This document shows positions 1-9,620 of a stretch of DNA of 34,172 nucleotides, piece after piece. The stretch is from the NCBI GenBank assembly GCA_009602725.1, contig WELB01000180.1, positions 30,612-64,783 on the forward strand. The letters run 5' to 3'. The stretch is from Spirogloea muscicola (taxonomy: Eukaryota > Streptophyta > Zygnematophyceae > Spirogloeales > Spirogloeaceae). Positions within the stretch are counted from its first letter, which is position 1; each line of letters begins with the position of its first letter. The notes beneath the pieces are model-generated. The model made no database searches. It saw only the letters and a program-made list of their open reading frames with translations, and was not told the origin of the DNA. The position numbers were made by a program, and so were the translations under genes.

Positions 1-2334
1 CGCTGCCGCCGCTGCTGCGGGGCTCCGGCGCCCGGCGCCCGGCGCATTGCTGGCGCCCGCCGCCGCGCTCTCCAGGTATGCTTGCCGCGCTGCCCTTCCT
101 CCCTCGCTTCGTCTCGCCTCCTTCCCACCCCCGGGACTAGGACACGAGCTGAATTTCCGTCCGCCTCTGCTTGCCGGTGACGGCTCCTCGCTCGCTATCG
201 TAGGCCACTGCCGAAGCTCGCTCTCCTTCCCGCCGCTGTGCACGGCGCATCGAGCTGGACGGGGCCAGCTGCCTCCGTGTTCCGGCCGAGCAAGCTCTCG
301 GAAAACCTTCTGGCAAGATGCAGCTCCAGGTGCTTACCTCCATGCAGCCCTCCGGTGCCTTGTCGGCAACGTCAGCTGCCGGTGCTCTTGGCGCGGACCT
401 CCGCATCGTCGCTGGCCGATTGATTGCGACGATGGCGCCGGGCGACTGGCCAGGGCGGCGTCGACGTCGGCCGCGAAGGCCGCTGGGGAGGCTGACGACG
501 GCGCCACCGCGGACGCGGCGGGCGCGCGGGAGCGGCAGTCGGTGACCCGGGCCGCCGCGGGGCCAGAGCTGGCGGCTCGCGAGGCGGCGGGCGAGGCGGT
601 CGTGTCCGAGTACTGGGGCATCGCGCCCAAGAAGCACCGCCGCGCCGACGGCTCCGAGTGGCCGTGGCACTCGTTCACGGTGCCTCCTCCCCCTCTCCTC
701 TCTCCTCTCTCCTCTCTCCTCCTCTCTCCTCTCTACTCTCTCCTCTCTCCTCTGTTCTCCCTCGTCACCTTCCCTCCTCACAACACCCTCCCTCCACTTG
801 GCACAAGAGCTTGTCCATTGCCGTCCGGTATTCGGGCATCGGTTAGCAACCTCTACGTGCTGACTCGTGGTCTAAGTGTGAGTTGGTCAGCTTGGCAGCA
901 GGTGTTGTGCATCTGTCAGTGTGCTTGCCTTCGTACTTGGCCACTCAGGCCCTCCAACACTTGACACTTGGCCACTCAGGCCCTCCAACACTTGACACAA
1001 CTCTGACATCCTCCACCTCCCACTCTCTCTTACTGGTCATCCCCTTTTCGTATGCCCTCTGCCGTGCGCAGCCGGCAGACGCGTACTCTGCCAACCTGGG
1101 CATTGACTTGGACAAGCACCACAAGCCGACCAACCTGAGCGACCGCATCGCGTACCACGCTGTCAAGCTCATGCGCGTGCCCACAGATATCTTCTTTCGG
1201 GTGTGCCCATCCTCCTCCCCAGTACTGCCGCCTTGACGACCCTGGTCCTTCCAAGCATTTGAGTGTTGAACTCTGCAGCTTCATGTTCAACTCAGGATCT
1301 AACATGAGAGTAATAATTGGTGCAATTTCCTGTGTTGTCTCCCTCATCTACATATGGTCTGCTTTGCCCGCCCCTTGCTAACGCTTTGCGCTCGCTGGAT
1401 CGCTCGTGCAGAAGAGGTACGGCTGCCGGGCGGTCATGCTGGAGACGGTGGCTGCTGTGCCAGGCATGGTGGGCGGCATGCTGCTGCACCTGCAGTCCTT
1501 GCGGCGGTTCGAGCACAGCGGCGGCTGGATCCGCTGCCTGCTCGCCGAGGCCGAGAACGAGCGCATGCACCTCATGACATTCATGGAGGTGGTGCAGCCC
1601 AAGTGGTATGAGCGCGCTCTCGTTATAGCCGTCCAGGTGTGACTCGCACCACCTTCCCCAAAGCCTCCTCAAACCCCATCCGTTCTGTGCTTTGTCTACT
1701 CCCTCCTTCGAGCAGCGTCCCTCCTCCCCGCCTCCCTCCTCTCCTCCCACTTGCTCCCACTCCCTCTCTGCGCTTCTTGCGGGCCTCACCTTCCTCACCC
1801 TCCCACTCCAAATCTGCTCCTTCCCTAATGGCTCTAAGTAAATTTTGTTTGAGGCCATTGCTGCCGCCGCCACTGGTGATGCAGTGCTGGAACACTGTTG
1901 CGCAGGGGGTGTTCTTCAACACGTACTTCCTTGCTTACTTGCTCAACCCGCGCATTGCGCACCGCATCGTTGGGTACCTGGAGGAAGAGGCTATCTGGTC
2001 GTACACGCACTTTCTCAAGGAGCTTGACAATGGCAACATCGCCAACGAGCCGGCACCGGCGATCGCGCGTGACTACTGGCGCCTGCCGAAGGACGCCACA
2101 TTGCGCGATGTTGTGCTCACCATCCGTGCAGACGAGGCACACCACCGCGATGTCAACCACTTTGCTGCGGTGCGCATGCAGAGGCTGCTGCCACTGCCAT
2201 CTGTGTGCAGCTGCCACCCGGTTACAGAAAGCTCATGATTGTGCCTGCCGCGTGTGTGGCTGGTCTGCAACCAGGATGTTGTGGAGAAGCACAAGGAGCT
2301 GCGGCACAACCCCGCGCCGCTCGAGTACCACTAG
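1..2334 (+). CDS. AOX: Mitochondrial alternative oxidase, 5' partial, 6 exons
   Basis: Ubiquinol oxidase of the inner mitochondrial membrane that passes electrons from ubiquinol to oxygen, bypassing complexes III and IV. Exons read: <1-75 (Ala/Arg-rich, presequence-like), about 454-679 (an acceptor at 375 is also in phase), 1072-1200, 1412-1636, 1906-2169, 2275-2334 (TAG). All have GT-AG borders and consistent phase. The diiron ligands are visible: [23 protein letters not shown] and [12 protein letters not shown]. Other family blocks are [34 protein letters not shown] and DYWRLP; the C-terminus is APLEYH. Where plant AOX usually has WKWxCF with the regulatory CysII, this protein has WPWHSF, so that Cys is Ser. 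No start codon lies in the window. Intron 2 carries a pyrimidine microsatellite and a dispersed repeat. The family call is secure; the first intron's acceptor is uncertain. Confidence 0.95.
681..765 (+). repeat. CT-rich microsatellite in AOX intron 2
   Basis: A run of CTCTCCT-type pyrimidine repeats starting just after the donor at 680. It is wholly intronic. A less regular pyrimidine-rich stretch recurs in intron 4 (about 1690-1800). Confidence 0.85.
800..1010 (+). mobile_element. Dispersed repeat copy (RGY family) inside AOX intron 2
   Basis: The segment near 836-870 encodes [12 protein letters not shown] in one frame, matching the SDLYVLTRGY end of the repeat at 3300-3337. It is followed by a gtgcttgcctt..acttggccactcaggcc block that also follows the 3337 copy (near 3376-3410). 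In this copy the Tyr-stop is replaced (RGLS). The shared order of both parts supports one element inserted in the intron. Type of element unknown. Confidence 0.6.
935..996 (+). repeat. Tandem 2 x 31-bp repeat
   Basis: Two perfect 31-bp copies (935-965 and 966-996) built around acttggccactcaggccc and ending caacacttgac. They lie in AOX intron 2 at the distal end of the dispersed repeat copy. The same core occurs in inverted form at about 9003-9028. Confidence 0.9.
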
Positions 2335-3060
2335 GAGGTGGAGGGCAGATGCTGCCACGGCCAGAGCTGGACTTCATGGTCGTGGTGGTGGCAGCACCTG
2401 CACCAAGCCAGCCCAGACTGATGTGTCAATCCACTTCTTTCATGCAGTACGGCATTAAGGCTCCGCGGTCCGCAAGCAAGCGGCTCTGCATGCGCCCTCT
2501 CTGCTGGTTGTATATTCTGACCACCATGGCGTTCTCTGATATTGCACGTTAGTCTGAACAGCGCAAGACTCCCTATATTCCTAGTCTTTCATAAAGGCTT
2601 GGTTGTTAAGGAGAGATTGCTGCTCTTAAGGCAGTCCACCTTAGATTGTCCAACTTTTGGCAGTGCTCAGCTTCTAGCAGTGCTCCAGCGACCAACTTGC
2701 AGGCTTGGAACTGGCTGACCACATGTGATGACGATGATATCAAGTTTACAATTTGTCCAGCTCTGGTGGTATATATTTATATTATATGCATTCATTGCAC
2801 AGAGGCTGTATGCTTTTAAGCTTTGGTACTGCGATGATTATGTAAAGTATGTCTGTATGGTGGCGTGATGTGATTCGTGAATCTACATACGAAGGTCACC
2901 ATACATCTGTTGTACAGCATGGCCTTTGTTTTGGTATGATCCATTTTACCATTTCTGAGGTCATGTTCTAAATCGATTAAGATCTAAAGTTTCCATTATC
3001 TTTTAGCCCCTTCTGTGAAGATTGAAGCTATTTGGCACCCTAAAAGTAAAATTGAGGTGA
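2335..3060 (+). other. AOX 3' flank / probable 3' UTR
   Basis: AT-richer sequence after the AOX stop with no recognisable coding block. TA-rich stretches near 2770-2790 could include the polyadenylation region, but no single site can be fixed by eye. Confidence 0.4.
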
Positions 3061-3099
3061 TTTATTCTTGAAAATTGCAATGTTACCTTCTTCTGGAGC

Positions 3100-3415
3100 T
3101 TTAGCCAATGTAGGCTACACTCGACGCGCAGATGTGTTTCCGGCTGAGATGGGCTTGCCAGCTGCATATCTGTCGCTCTTGCGACATCGAGTTTCGGCCT
3201 GTTTGCAGCGTGCTCAGGCTAGTGCCTTGCACCAGAAAGCTGGGCGAGCTCTAGTAGGTGGCAGAAGGGCTCCGTTCCTGGCATCTAGTATTCATGCATC
3301 GAGTAGTGACCTTTATGTTTTGACCCGTGGTTATTGAGCGGGTCAATCTGCTGTAGGTTATGTAGATTTTTAGATGTGCTTGCCTTTGTACCTGGCCATT
3401 TGGCCTACATTTCTT
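3100..3415 (+). mobile_element. Dispersed repeat copy (RGY family)
   Basis: Contains an open frame ending at 3337 whose C-terminal part reads QRAQASALHQKAGRAL, then SSSDLYVLTRGY and TGA. The reverse-strand copy ending at 10574 has nearly the same peptide (QRSQALALHQRAGRAL, SLSDLFVLTRGY). The stop is followed by a cttgcctttgtacctggcc block, as in AOX intron 2. No transposase or reverse transcriptase is seen. Confidence 0.65.
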
Positions 3416-4600
3416 TCTAATACACGATCTTTTTCTTCTTCTGGAGCTGCAATTACATGGGCTCGTAGTTCAATACTTGCAGGAATGAAAGCTCAGGCAA
3501 TCTTTGGTCTGTTAGCTACCATTGCCCAGCTCTTCATTCAGGTGGCCACTTCGGCACACTGAAGACCTTGAAGTGGAGAATATCTGAGGAGACACCCTGC
3601 ACGTGCTAGACAGTCCTACAGAGAGATTATATGCGTCCTGTCTGCCATGAACATGCAGTCATTTTGGGCCCATATGCTTGACCGTGCTGTAGCGTGAGTA
3701 GGAGGCTACCACAACCCGCGTGGGGTGCCAACCAGCTGCTGATAATCTGCTACTGGCGCACGACTTGGAGGCAAAGAGATGCCGGACCATGAGCCCTGCC
3801 TACTGGTTCATGGAAGAGCACGCTCTTGTTATTGACATCGAGGCTCTGTCAGTGCACAAGACTTCTGATTGCTGCCGGGCCAGACCATTGTTGAGCTCAA
3901 CCATCACCCACTTGTGCAAAATGGGAAGGTGGCTGCAGTAGAGGCTTCGAATCACTCAAGAGGTGGGCCAGTGCCATGGCACGCATGGTGGCCATGTGCA
4001 AAATGGCCATGTGCAAATACTCTGGCAAGATGGAGAGACTTGGGGCAACGGTGGCTGCAACGGACGAGCTTGGCAGCTGCGCCTTCTGGCGCCGAGGCTC
4101 ATCGCTGGCAGGGCAACACGGAATAGCCAAACGGGGTCGGCCTTGGTGTAGTGGTGTCGAGGCCTTGCAGGCTTGTTCGTCATCAGCAGCGTCGCCAGAT
4201 TTCAAGTTCTCCATCGCAAGGTGGGCCCTAGCATGTGTGGAGTTGGCGCAAGGGGGTACGCCTCACAAGTGCCAGGCCGGCACGGACCACAGACGACTAT
4301 TACCACGATGGTGCCGAGCTTGCCCTCGTCAGCTTCTTCGACGTTCATGAGCTGGGCACCCCAAGTCAACTCACAAATTGCCACAAGTCAAGAGACAAGG
4401 CACTTCCAAGAAGCAGCTCTTTCACAGCAAGCTCTTCCATATGAAGATGAAGGAGTGTGTGGCTGCGAAGGCCAGCCCAAGTACGGGGGGATTTCAGGGG
4501 GGGATGCCCCACCATGAAAGCGCAACCACTGAGCTGAACAAGTGGCTACAACGGCTGGCCACTTCGTATATCCTAGTCAGATGCAGAAGTCGGGGTAACT
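3416..4600. other. No recognised gene; possible degenerate coding sequence
   Basis: Several short open frames on the plus strand (for example 3720-3941, 4173-4517, 4235-4444) but none matches a family I recognise, and they break and change frame. A 15-bp direct duplication (3990-4004 and 4005-4019, core ggccatgtgcaaa) is present. This could be a decayed gene or transposon remnant; no function assigned. Confidence 0.3.
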
Positions 4601-4611
4601 AGCTAAGGAAA

Positions 4612-4680
4612 GAAAGTGGCTCTCCCAAAGGGGGCGACGGCTGTGAGAAGCCAGCCTGAGAAAAGGGAAGGGCCCTTCTC
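4612..4680 (+). repeat. Copy of the hairpin repeat module
   Basis: Contains gtggctctcccaaaggggg and ggctgtgagaagccagcc, closely resembling the modules near 10385-10440 and 11340-11600 (inverted) and 29455-29480. Confidence 0.55.
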
Positions 4681-5270
4681 AACCATCGCCCTTCTGTAGT
4701 AGAGCACCTGTCCTCATCTATTCGAAAACATGATAATTCTAAATGTTGGGGATCAGGGGTTTGAGGTCCATCTGAGATCAGGGGTCTCAACTCGAGATCT
4801 CGAGAGGCGGGCGTGGTGGAGCGCCGTCCAGCGCGCAGCGGCGCGAAGCACAGTCGTGGAAGCAGGCTTAGGTCAGGGCGAGACTTGCGGAAGTTGCGGC
4901 ACGACGGCGGCGACTGCGGCGGCGGCGGCTCCTCGGTGCATCGTCCACAACCGGAAGCTGGCGGTGGTGACGACGCCGACGAAGTGAGCACTGGGGCCGG
5001 GCTCGTCCGAGCAGCAATTGCTTCGTGAAGAGCAACCAGCCTTGCATACTCGAGGCAACCCAGCAACAGCAGCAGCACTGCAGCGGCGGCACCAACGGCT
5101 GCCGCTGTGTCGAAGCGGCAGCCGCAGCTGGCGGTGACATCCCCGAAGAACCCACATGTGGCGCGACCCTGGTGGGCTCAAACCGTCGAAGCCCCGCAGT
5201 GGCTCCGGCTGCCGTTAGCTTCTTGGGCCTGCAGTAGAATCAGAGCCCTTGTGCCGCCGTCAGCGCGATC
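4681..5270 (+). other. Upstream region of the small gene at 5271
   Basis: Includes a palindromic-looking stretch around 4790-4805 (ctcgagatctcgag), GGC-rich sequence near 4905-4930 and a CAG-rich stretch at 5060-5080. Open frames on both strands appear to be composition effects. An in-frame TAG at 5235-5237 precedes the ATG at 5271. It probably holds the promoter and 5' UTR; no exact elements can be fixed. Confidence 0.3.
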
Positions 5271-5420
5271 ATGCTGCGGTCGTATGCCGTCGCGCTGTTG
5301 TCGCTGCTTGCCGGCGCGGCCGTGGTCCACAACTACTATAAGCCGGACCTGTCCATCCCCGGTCCAACGGGGGCAGGAGGCGGCAGTGGTGGCGTGCATG
5401 GCGGCGCTTCTCTTGATTGA
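5271..5420 (+). CDS. Small mitochondrial protein resembling BRAWNIN/UQCC6 (complex III assembly)
   Basis: A 49-residue ATG-TGA frame. It begins MLRSYAVALLSLLAGAAVVH, a single hydrophobic segment (residues about 5-20), followed by HNYYKPDLSIP (20-30) and a Gly-rich tail. This matches the layout and core motif of the BRAWNIN/UQCC6 family (human: AGAEVVHRYYRPDLTIP), inner mitochondrial membrane microproteins needed to assemble the cytochrome bc1 complex. The in-frame stop 36 bases upstream supports this start. The Gly-rich tail replaces the charged tail of the animal protein. No intron is needed. Family assignment rests on the short motif and is an inference; expression is not shown. Confidence 0.7.
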   Translation: MLRSYAVALLSLLAGAAVVHNYYKPDLSIPGPTGAGGGSGGVHGGASLD

Positions 5421-6343
5421 GCCGGTTTTCGGAAGGTGAGCAGCAGGGCGCCGGCCCATCTAAGGGTGCTTCTGAGGCACTGCTGCCGAGCAATTCCTAA
5501 GGATTGCTAGAGCAACTGTGAGCTCGTTGCTGATGCTGCAGACGTAGTGTAGGAGACATGCTGAAAAGTGTGTATACGAAGCTGCTAATTAGCTTCTCTA
5601 TGTGGGGCATTGGACTTTATCTACGTTTACTGACACCAGCAGTGTCAGAATGTGGAAATCGTGCCTTTATCCAGCCTGGACTATCTTGCTTGCTGATCTT
5701 GGCATAGCTAGCACACTGTCAATGCCTTGTGATTGTTGAAGTCGAATCTCCATCTGCAGTTGTAAATCAATTGCCTATACCCACTGCTACAGCACTGGCC
5801 AGTCGGCTCCTCTGCTGTAGTAACCTGTGGCAGGAAGTGGTTGTGCTCCTTTAGCAGATTTTGTTATGTCATGACACCCGAAAAGACTGGGTTCCATACT
5901 ATCGTTCCTGCCGGTAAAGAATGGTTATATTGCACATGTGCACATCAATCAAGTTGCTCAGTGACCTTTGAAGATCGTACACTGATTCAAGGTTTTAATA
6001 GTTGGTTAGTTTGTCGAAGTTTTGGGATAACGATCAAGAGTATGAAATGAATGTAATTCGTGTCACTGCAATTATGCAGTTCAATTGGCAGGAGTTCAAG
6101 ACATAGATATACATCCATCATGGCTGCAAGTGCCAGCATGGCAAATGCAGAGGCTTAGGCTGTCTAAGTGCACCCAGTAAAGCCCCATCAATCACATGTC
6201 TGTCACATTACGGGAGGCAGGCACAAGTAGGCAGCCTCTTCTCAGGATTGCAGCAGTGATTGTGGTTGCGAGAAAAGGCATACCAGTGGAAACGGCATAC
6301 CAAAGGAAACGGCCGCTTAGCTCCAGAACCTCATGCTTGGGCA
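5421..6343. other. Intergenic: 3' flanks of the small gene and the CRAL-TRIO gene
   Basis: No credible coding block on either strand. The 69-residue frame at 5841-6050 has no recognisable features. The sequence is less GC-rich than its neighbours and probably contains both 3' UTRs, since the two flanking genes converge. Confidence 0.45.
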
Positions 6344-8280
6344 TCATGTGGTGATGCTTGCGTGGCCGTTTGCATAATAACCTTTGCCCTCATTGGCCAC
6401 CCCACCTGCCTGCTCCTGCAGGCCCCTTCCTACCAACGGTAAGTGCCAGTGCTCCGCCTGCTTAAGGTCGTCTTGCTTCCGCAGCTTGCTGTAAGCCTCG
6501 TGGTCATACGACCATGGCTTCTTACCTCCAAACTGTTGATCCAACTTGTCGAGGTCAAATAACTCCTCCAGTAGCCTTGTACTTTGCGAACCTTTGGCAT
6601 AAATGAAACGAACCTTCTTTGCAGTCTTGCTGTCTATGAACGGTCTAATCATCTGCCAGTGAGTGCAAAAAAAATACAAGATTTAGTGCTGAGCTCTATT
6701 CGTAAGCAGCTGTGAGCGCACTGCTGGCTGCTCTGTGCACTACTGATGCGAGAAGCTGCTTAATGTGCTCAAGGCAGCTATCACCGCAAACTTTTGGCAA
6801 TATGCATGTAGTTGTCAAATGAGCAATTTGAGCAGATGTTTTGGCAAGAACTCACACTCCAGAAGGCCTCAAAGACTCTAGGAGGATTGTAGCAGATAGC
6901 CAAGCCCAGCCTCTCCGGGTAGTGGTTCTGGAGGATGTTGAGAGTCTCCCTGGCACTCTTCATTGGAGGAGAGCTCCTGTAAGTCCAGCCTTGGAAGTCC
7001 ACAAGCCACACCATCTGCTCTTGGTCTGGTGGAAGCGATATGACTGCATTCTCCAGGCAATACACAAGATGCCTCATCTGACTGTTGTGCTCGTTAGTGT
7101 TCTGCAGATAAAAGTTTAGCACAAGCTGAATCAGCAAAATCGGATGAGACTAGTCCAGATTCCAAAGGCGAAGGAGGATGGCATGTGACAGGAGAACATC
7201 AACTCTCTAGGCAAGGTCCAGCCTGTTTGAAGAAGCAAGGGACTAAATTGAGAGACGTGCCTCCTGTCAGAAATGAGCCTGTTCCTGACAGGAGAAGGTA
7301 GACGATGACAATGACATGCTTGAATAAGTTGCTGACCTGTCTTCCAGGGCACATGACAAGGACGCTGTGCCCCTTGCGATCAAGAAAGTCAGCTTTGTAA
7401 AGCTTTGCTGTTTCTCCCTCGTGTGCAACATCCTCCTGCTCAGCAGAAGCCGGAGGAATGTGAGCATCAATTAGAGCAAATGAAAACGACTGACATGCTT
7501 ATGGCTTATATCACCACCTTTCCTTGTTAATGTGCTGCTCAGCAGGAGCTGGAGGAACGTGAGCATCAATCAGAGCAAATGAAAACGACTGACATGCTTC
7601 TGGCTTATATCACCACCTTCCCTTGTTAATGTTCGAAATGTTTGCAGACACGGACAAGGATGACTGCCCAAGAAGAAGCCCAAGAAAAGGAAACACACCC
7701 ATTTGATTTCTTCAGGCTTGTACTTCTGGCGCCATTTTAACGTATCTCTTAGCATCTTCTCGGCCTTCTTCACATTCCAATTCCGAGCCTTCAAATAGCG
7801 CCGGAGACAACCATCTGTGCAGTAGATAGTCTGCTTCTCATCCAGAGGCCCCAAGGTAGCTCGGAGCTCCCGGACCTGTGAGGTGATTGAGTAGCACAGA
7901 AGCTTGTATTCTCAGTGAGAGCTGAACGAGGGCCGGCAGCAAGGTGAGATGAGGGCAGAGGAGTGAAGTAAAAGCCCGACTACATTACGTGTTTGCAGAC
8001 TCCTCCAGACGACATCCGGCAGCACGAAGATCAGAAACACCCCAGTGGTAGCCATTGGCTGAGAGATACGTGCAGCAACACAGATTTTTATCCGATAGAG
8101 AAGTACGAAGAAGTACCAAGGATGCTAAAACGACAGCCTGACATTGACAAAACTCTAGCCCGCACTGGCTGCTGTGAAGCAGAACCTAGTCAGAAGTGCT
8201 ACCTTTGCTGCATCCTCTTCTGGAGTCAGAAGCTCGTCCACTCCGCTCAGCCTTCTTGAAACCTGTCGAAACAGCACCAT
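6344..8280 (-). CDS. CRAL-TRIO (Sec14-like) lipid-transfer protein, complete 5-exon gene
   Basis: Predicted phospholipid or small-hydrophobe carrier of the Sec14/CRAL-TRIO family, likely cytosolic or membrane-peripheral. Exons on the reverse strand: 8203-8280 (ATG at 8280), 7699-7875, 7337-7435, 6856-7101, 6344-6652 (TGA). All have GT-AG borders with phase 0, giving 302 residues, the usual length of short plant Sec14-like proteins. The CRAL-TRIO-N helical region is about residues 30-85 (TDGCLRRYLKARNWNVKKAE, LKWRQKYKPEEIKW). The lipid-binding domain is about 86-250, with HLVYCLENAV, EQMVWLVDFQGW, LQNHYPERLGLAICYNPP, FEAFW and VRFIYAKG. The start is supported by a short Arg-rich N-terminus spliced in phase. 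No GOLD or nodulin tail follows. The ligand cannot be told from sequence. Confidence 0.93.
7437..7631. repeat. Tandem ~96-bp duplication in CRAL-TRIO intron 2
   Basis: Units 7437-7532 and 7536-7631 are near-identical (shared cores tgagcatcaat, gagcaaatgaaaacgactga, cttatatcaccacctt, ttgttaatg). The duplication includes the branch and pyrimidine region and the AG acceptor used for exon 3, so the intron carries two candidate acceptors about 99 bp apart on the reverse strand. Confidence 0.9.
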
Positions 8281-8730
8281 GGTGGCACAAACGTCCTGCG
8301 CGAGCAGTAATGATTTCAGTGCAACTGCAACTACAAAGCATCAGCAAGAATACCCAGCTTGTTACGCTGGAACCAGCAGGTCAGAATGATCAGGTCATAT
8401 GTATGCTAGCTTGCCGCTGCTACTGCACCGTTGCAAAGTCTCGAACGTTACTGAAACTTGAGACCTTTATGGATATGGTCAAGTCCTGCCGTCCCTGCTG
8501 CAGAACGACATCCTCACTGGCTGACTTGCCTGATTTTCCCACTGATTGTAACACTGATTGCCGGAGCCGCTTAAGCTTCAGCCTCACGAGCCTCACGCAG
8601 TCCCCAACTCGGCGCTTTGACAGAGTGACCAACGCGCTCGGCCGTGAATGGCGTCAGCGGCGTACGTGATGCGCCCGAAACGGCCGTGAATGGCGTCAGC
8701 GGCGCACGTGATGCGCCCGAAACGGCGAGA
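8281..8730 (-). promoter_or_regulatory. Probable promoter / 5' UTR of the CRAL-TRIO gene
   Basis: The region lies directly upstream of the ATG at 8280 and has no convincing coding block. A 42-bp tandem duplication at 8641-8724 lies 360-445 bp upstream of the start. Its second copy holds a perfect palindromic CACGTG G-box (8705-8710); the first has TACGTG at the same place. A regulatory role is inferred from position and motif only. Confidence 0.4.
8641..8724. repeat. Tandem 2 x 42-bp repeat with ACGTG core
   Basis: Two copies (8641-8682 and 8683-8724) differing at one base (T/C before ACGTG). On the plus strand they would encode a repeated NGVSGxRDAPETA, but that frame has no ATG. Confidence 0.9.
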
Positions 8731-8759
8731 GGCGGTGAGGCACCGCTAAGAGGCACCGA

Positions 8760-8997
8760 AACTGCCGCCGGACAAGCCGCCTGTGAGAGCGCTGCGCCGC
8801 CGCGGCGGCGGCGGCGGCGGAGGCGGCACGGAGCTGCGGCAAGAGCGGGCGCCGCGGGGAGAGTGGCCGTGAATGGAGGACGGGGGGTGTGCTGGGTAAT
8901 GGATTGAAGGGCGCAGGCTGACACTCATGGACACGCAATCAGGCAGCAAACACCTCTCCGGCCCCCTGGCTGGAGCAATGGCGTGTGTGATTGATTG
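8760..8997. other. GC-rich spacer with (GGC)n
   Basis: Contains a (CGG)n tract near 8800-8828. The open frames on both strands here are low-complexity Arg/Ala/Pro readings. No gene recognised. Confidence 0.4.
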
Positions 8998-9300
8998 ACG
9001 GAGGGCCTGAGTGGCCAAGTGGAAAGGCAAGCCCCATTGGGGGGGGGGGGCGACCCGCCCTGCGGAATGGGCTCGAAAGCGGCATTCGCTCACCGATCTT
9101 GGGAGCTCGGGGGTGCTCACCCCCTTCCAGGAGCCTAGCATCTCTGATCTGCGGCTGCTTAGCAGGGGTTACTGAGTGATTCGTAGCTGCTTTGTCTTTC
9201 TTAGCGCTTCCCCTGGCCCCCTTCTCGTCCTCTGCTCATTCTTCTTTGGGCTGGCTTTTCCAGCCCCTATCCTCAATGGGCGAGCACTTTCTTCACCGCC
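8998..9300 (+). mobile_element. Dispersed repeat copy (RGY family) with tRNA-like head
   Basis: Starts with ggagggcctgagtggccaag, an A-box-like motif (tggccaagtgg), then a run of about 12 G near 9040-9051 and an imperfect B-box-like ggctcgaaagc near 9071. It then encodes EPSISDLRLLSRGY with TGA ending at 9174. The tail (about 9176-9290) holds tagctgctttgtctttctta, the hairpin ggctggcttttccagcc and caatgggcgagcactttctt. The tail is closely matched at 22484-22620 and, inverted, at 29490-29640. Confidence 0.65.
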
Positions 9301-9620
9301 AACACCCCGCTTCCGGGAACACCCCTTCCGTGGCAGCGCTGATGACTCGGGGCCCGGCTGCTTCGTGCGCAAGCCCCGGGCCGTGGCCCGACACGTGGCG
9401 GCAGCACGGCGTCGTCGAGCCGTCGATCTCGACATCGCACGGATGGCGCTCTCTGCGAGCAGTTGCCCGTCCGATTGAAGCCATCCGAGGGGTCGCGCAG
9501 GCGCCAGGGCAGCTCCTGGTGGCGCCGGCCCCGGGCGCGGCCGCGGGTCCACTGTGAGGCAGGGCGTAACGTCACCTGGCCGCCGGTTACCGCGGTGACC
9601 ACCTCCATGCCGTCACCCAG
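9301..9620. other. GC-rich unrecognised segment between repeats
   Basis: High-GC sequence with overlapping open frames on both strands (a composition effect). Nothing recognisable; flanked on both sides by repeat modules. Confidence 0.3.

Noticed and set aside
137-781. 214-codon minus-strand frame over AOX exon 2 and intron 2
   Set aside because: Arg/Glu-rich antisense of GC-rich AOX coding sequence and the CT microsatellite; no family features.
3935-3960. B-box-like cttcgaatcac suggesting a tRNA
   Set aside because: No matching A-box or cloverleaf upstream.
5841-6050. 69-codon plus-strand frame
   Set aside because: No recognisable features and lies between convergent genes.
9001-9090. A genuine tRNA-Ser/Leu gene
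   Set aside because: Only the A-box is good; the B-box is imperfect, no acceptor stem pairs, and the G-run disrupts the anticodon region. Kept only as a tRNA-like repeat head.
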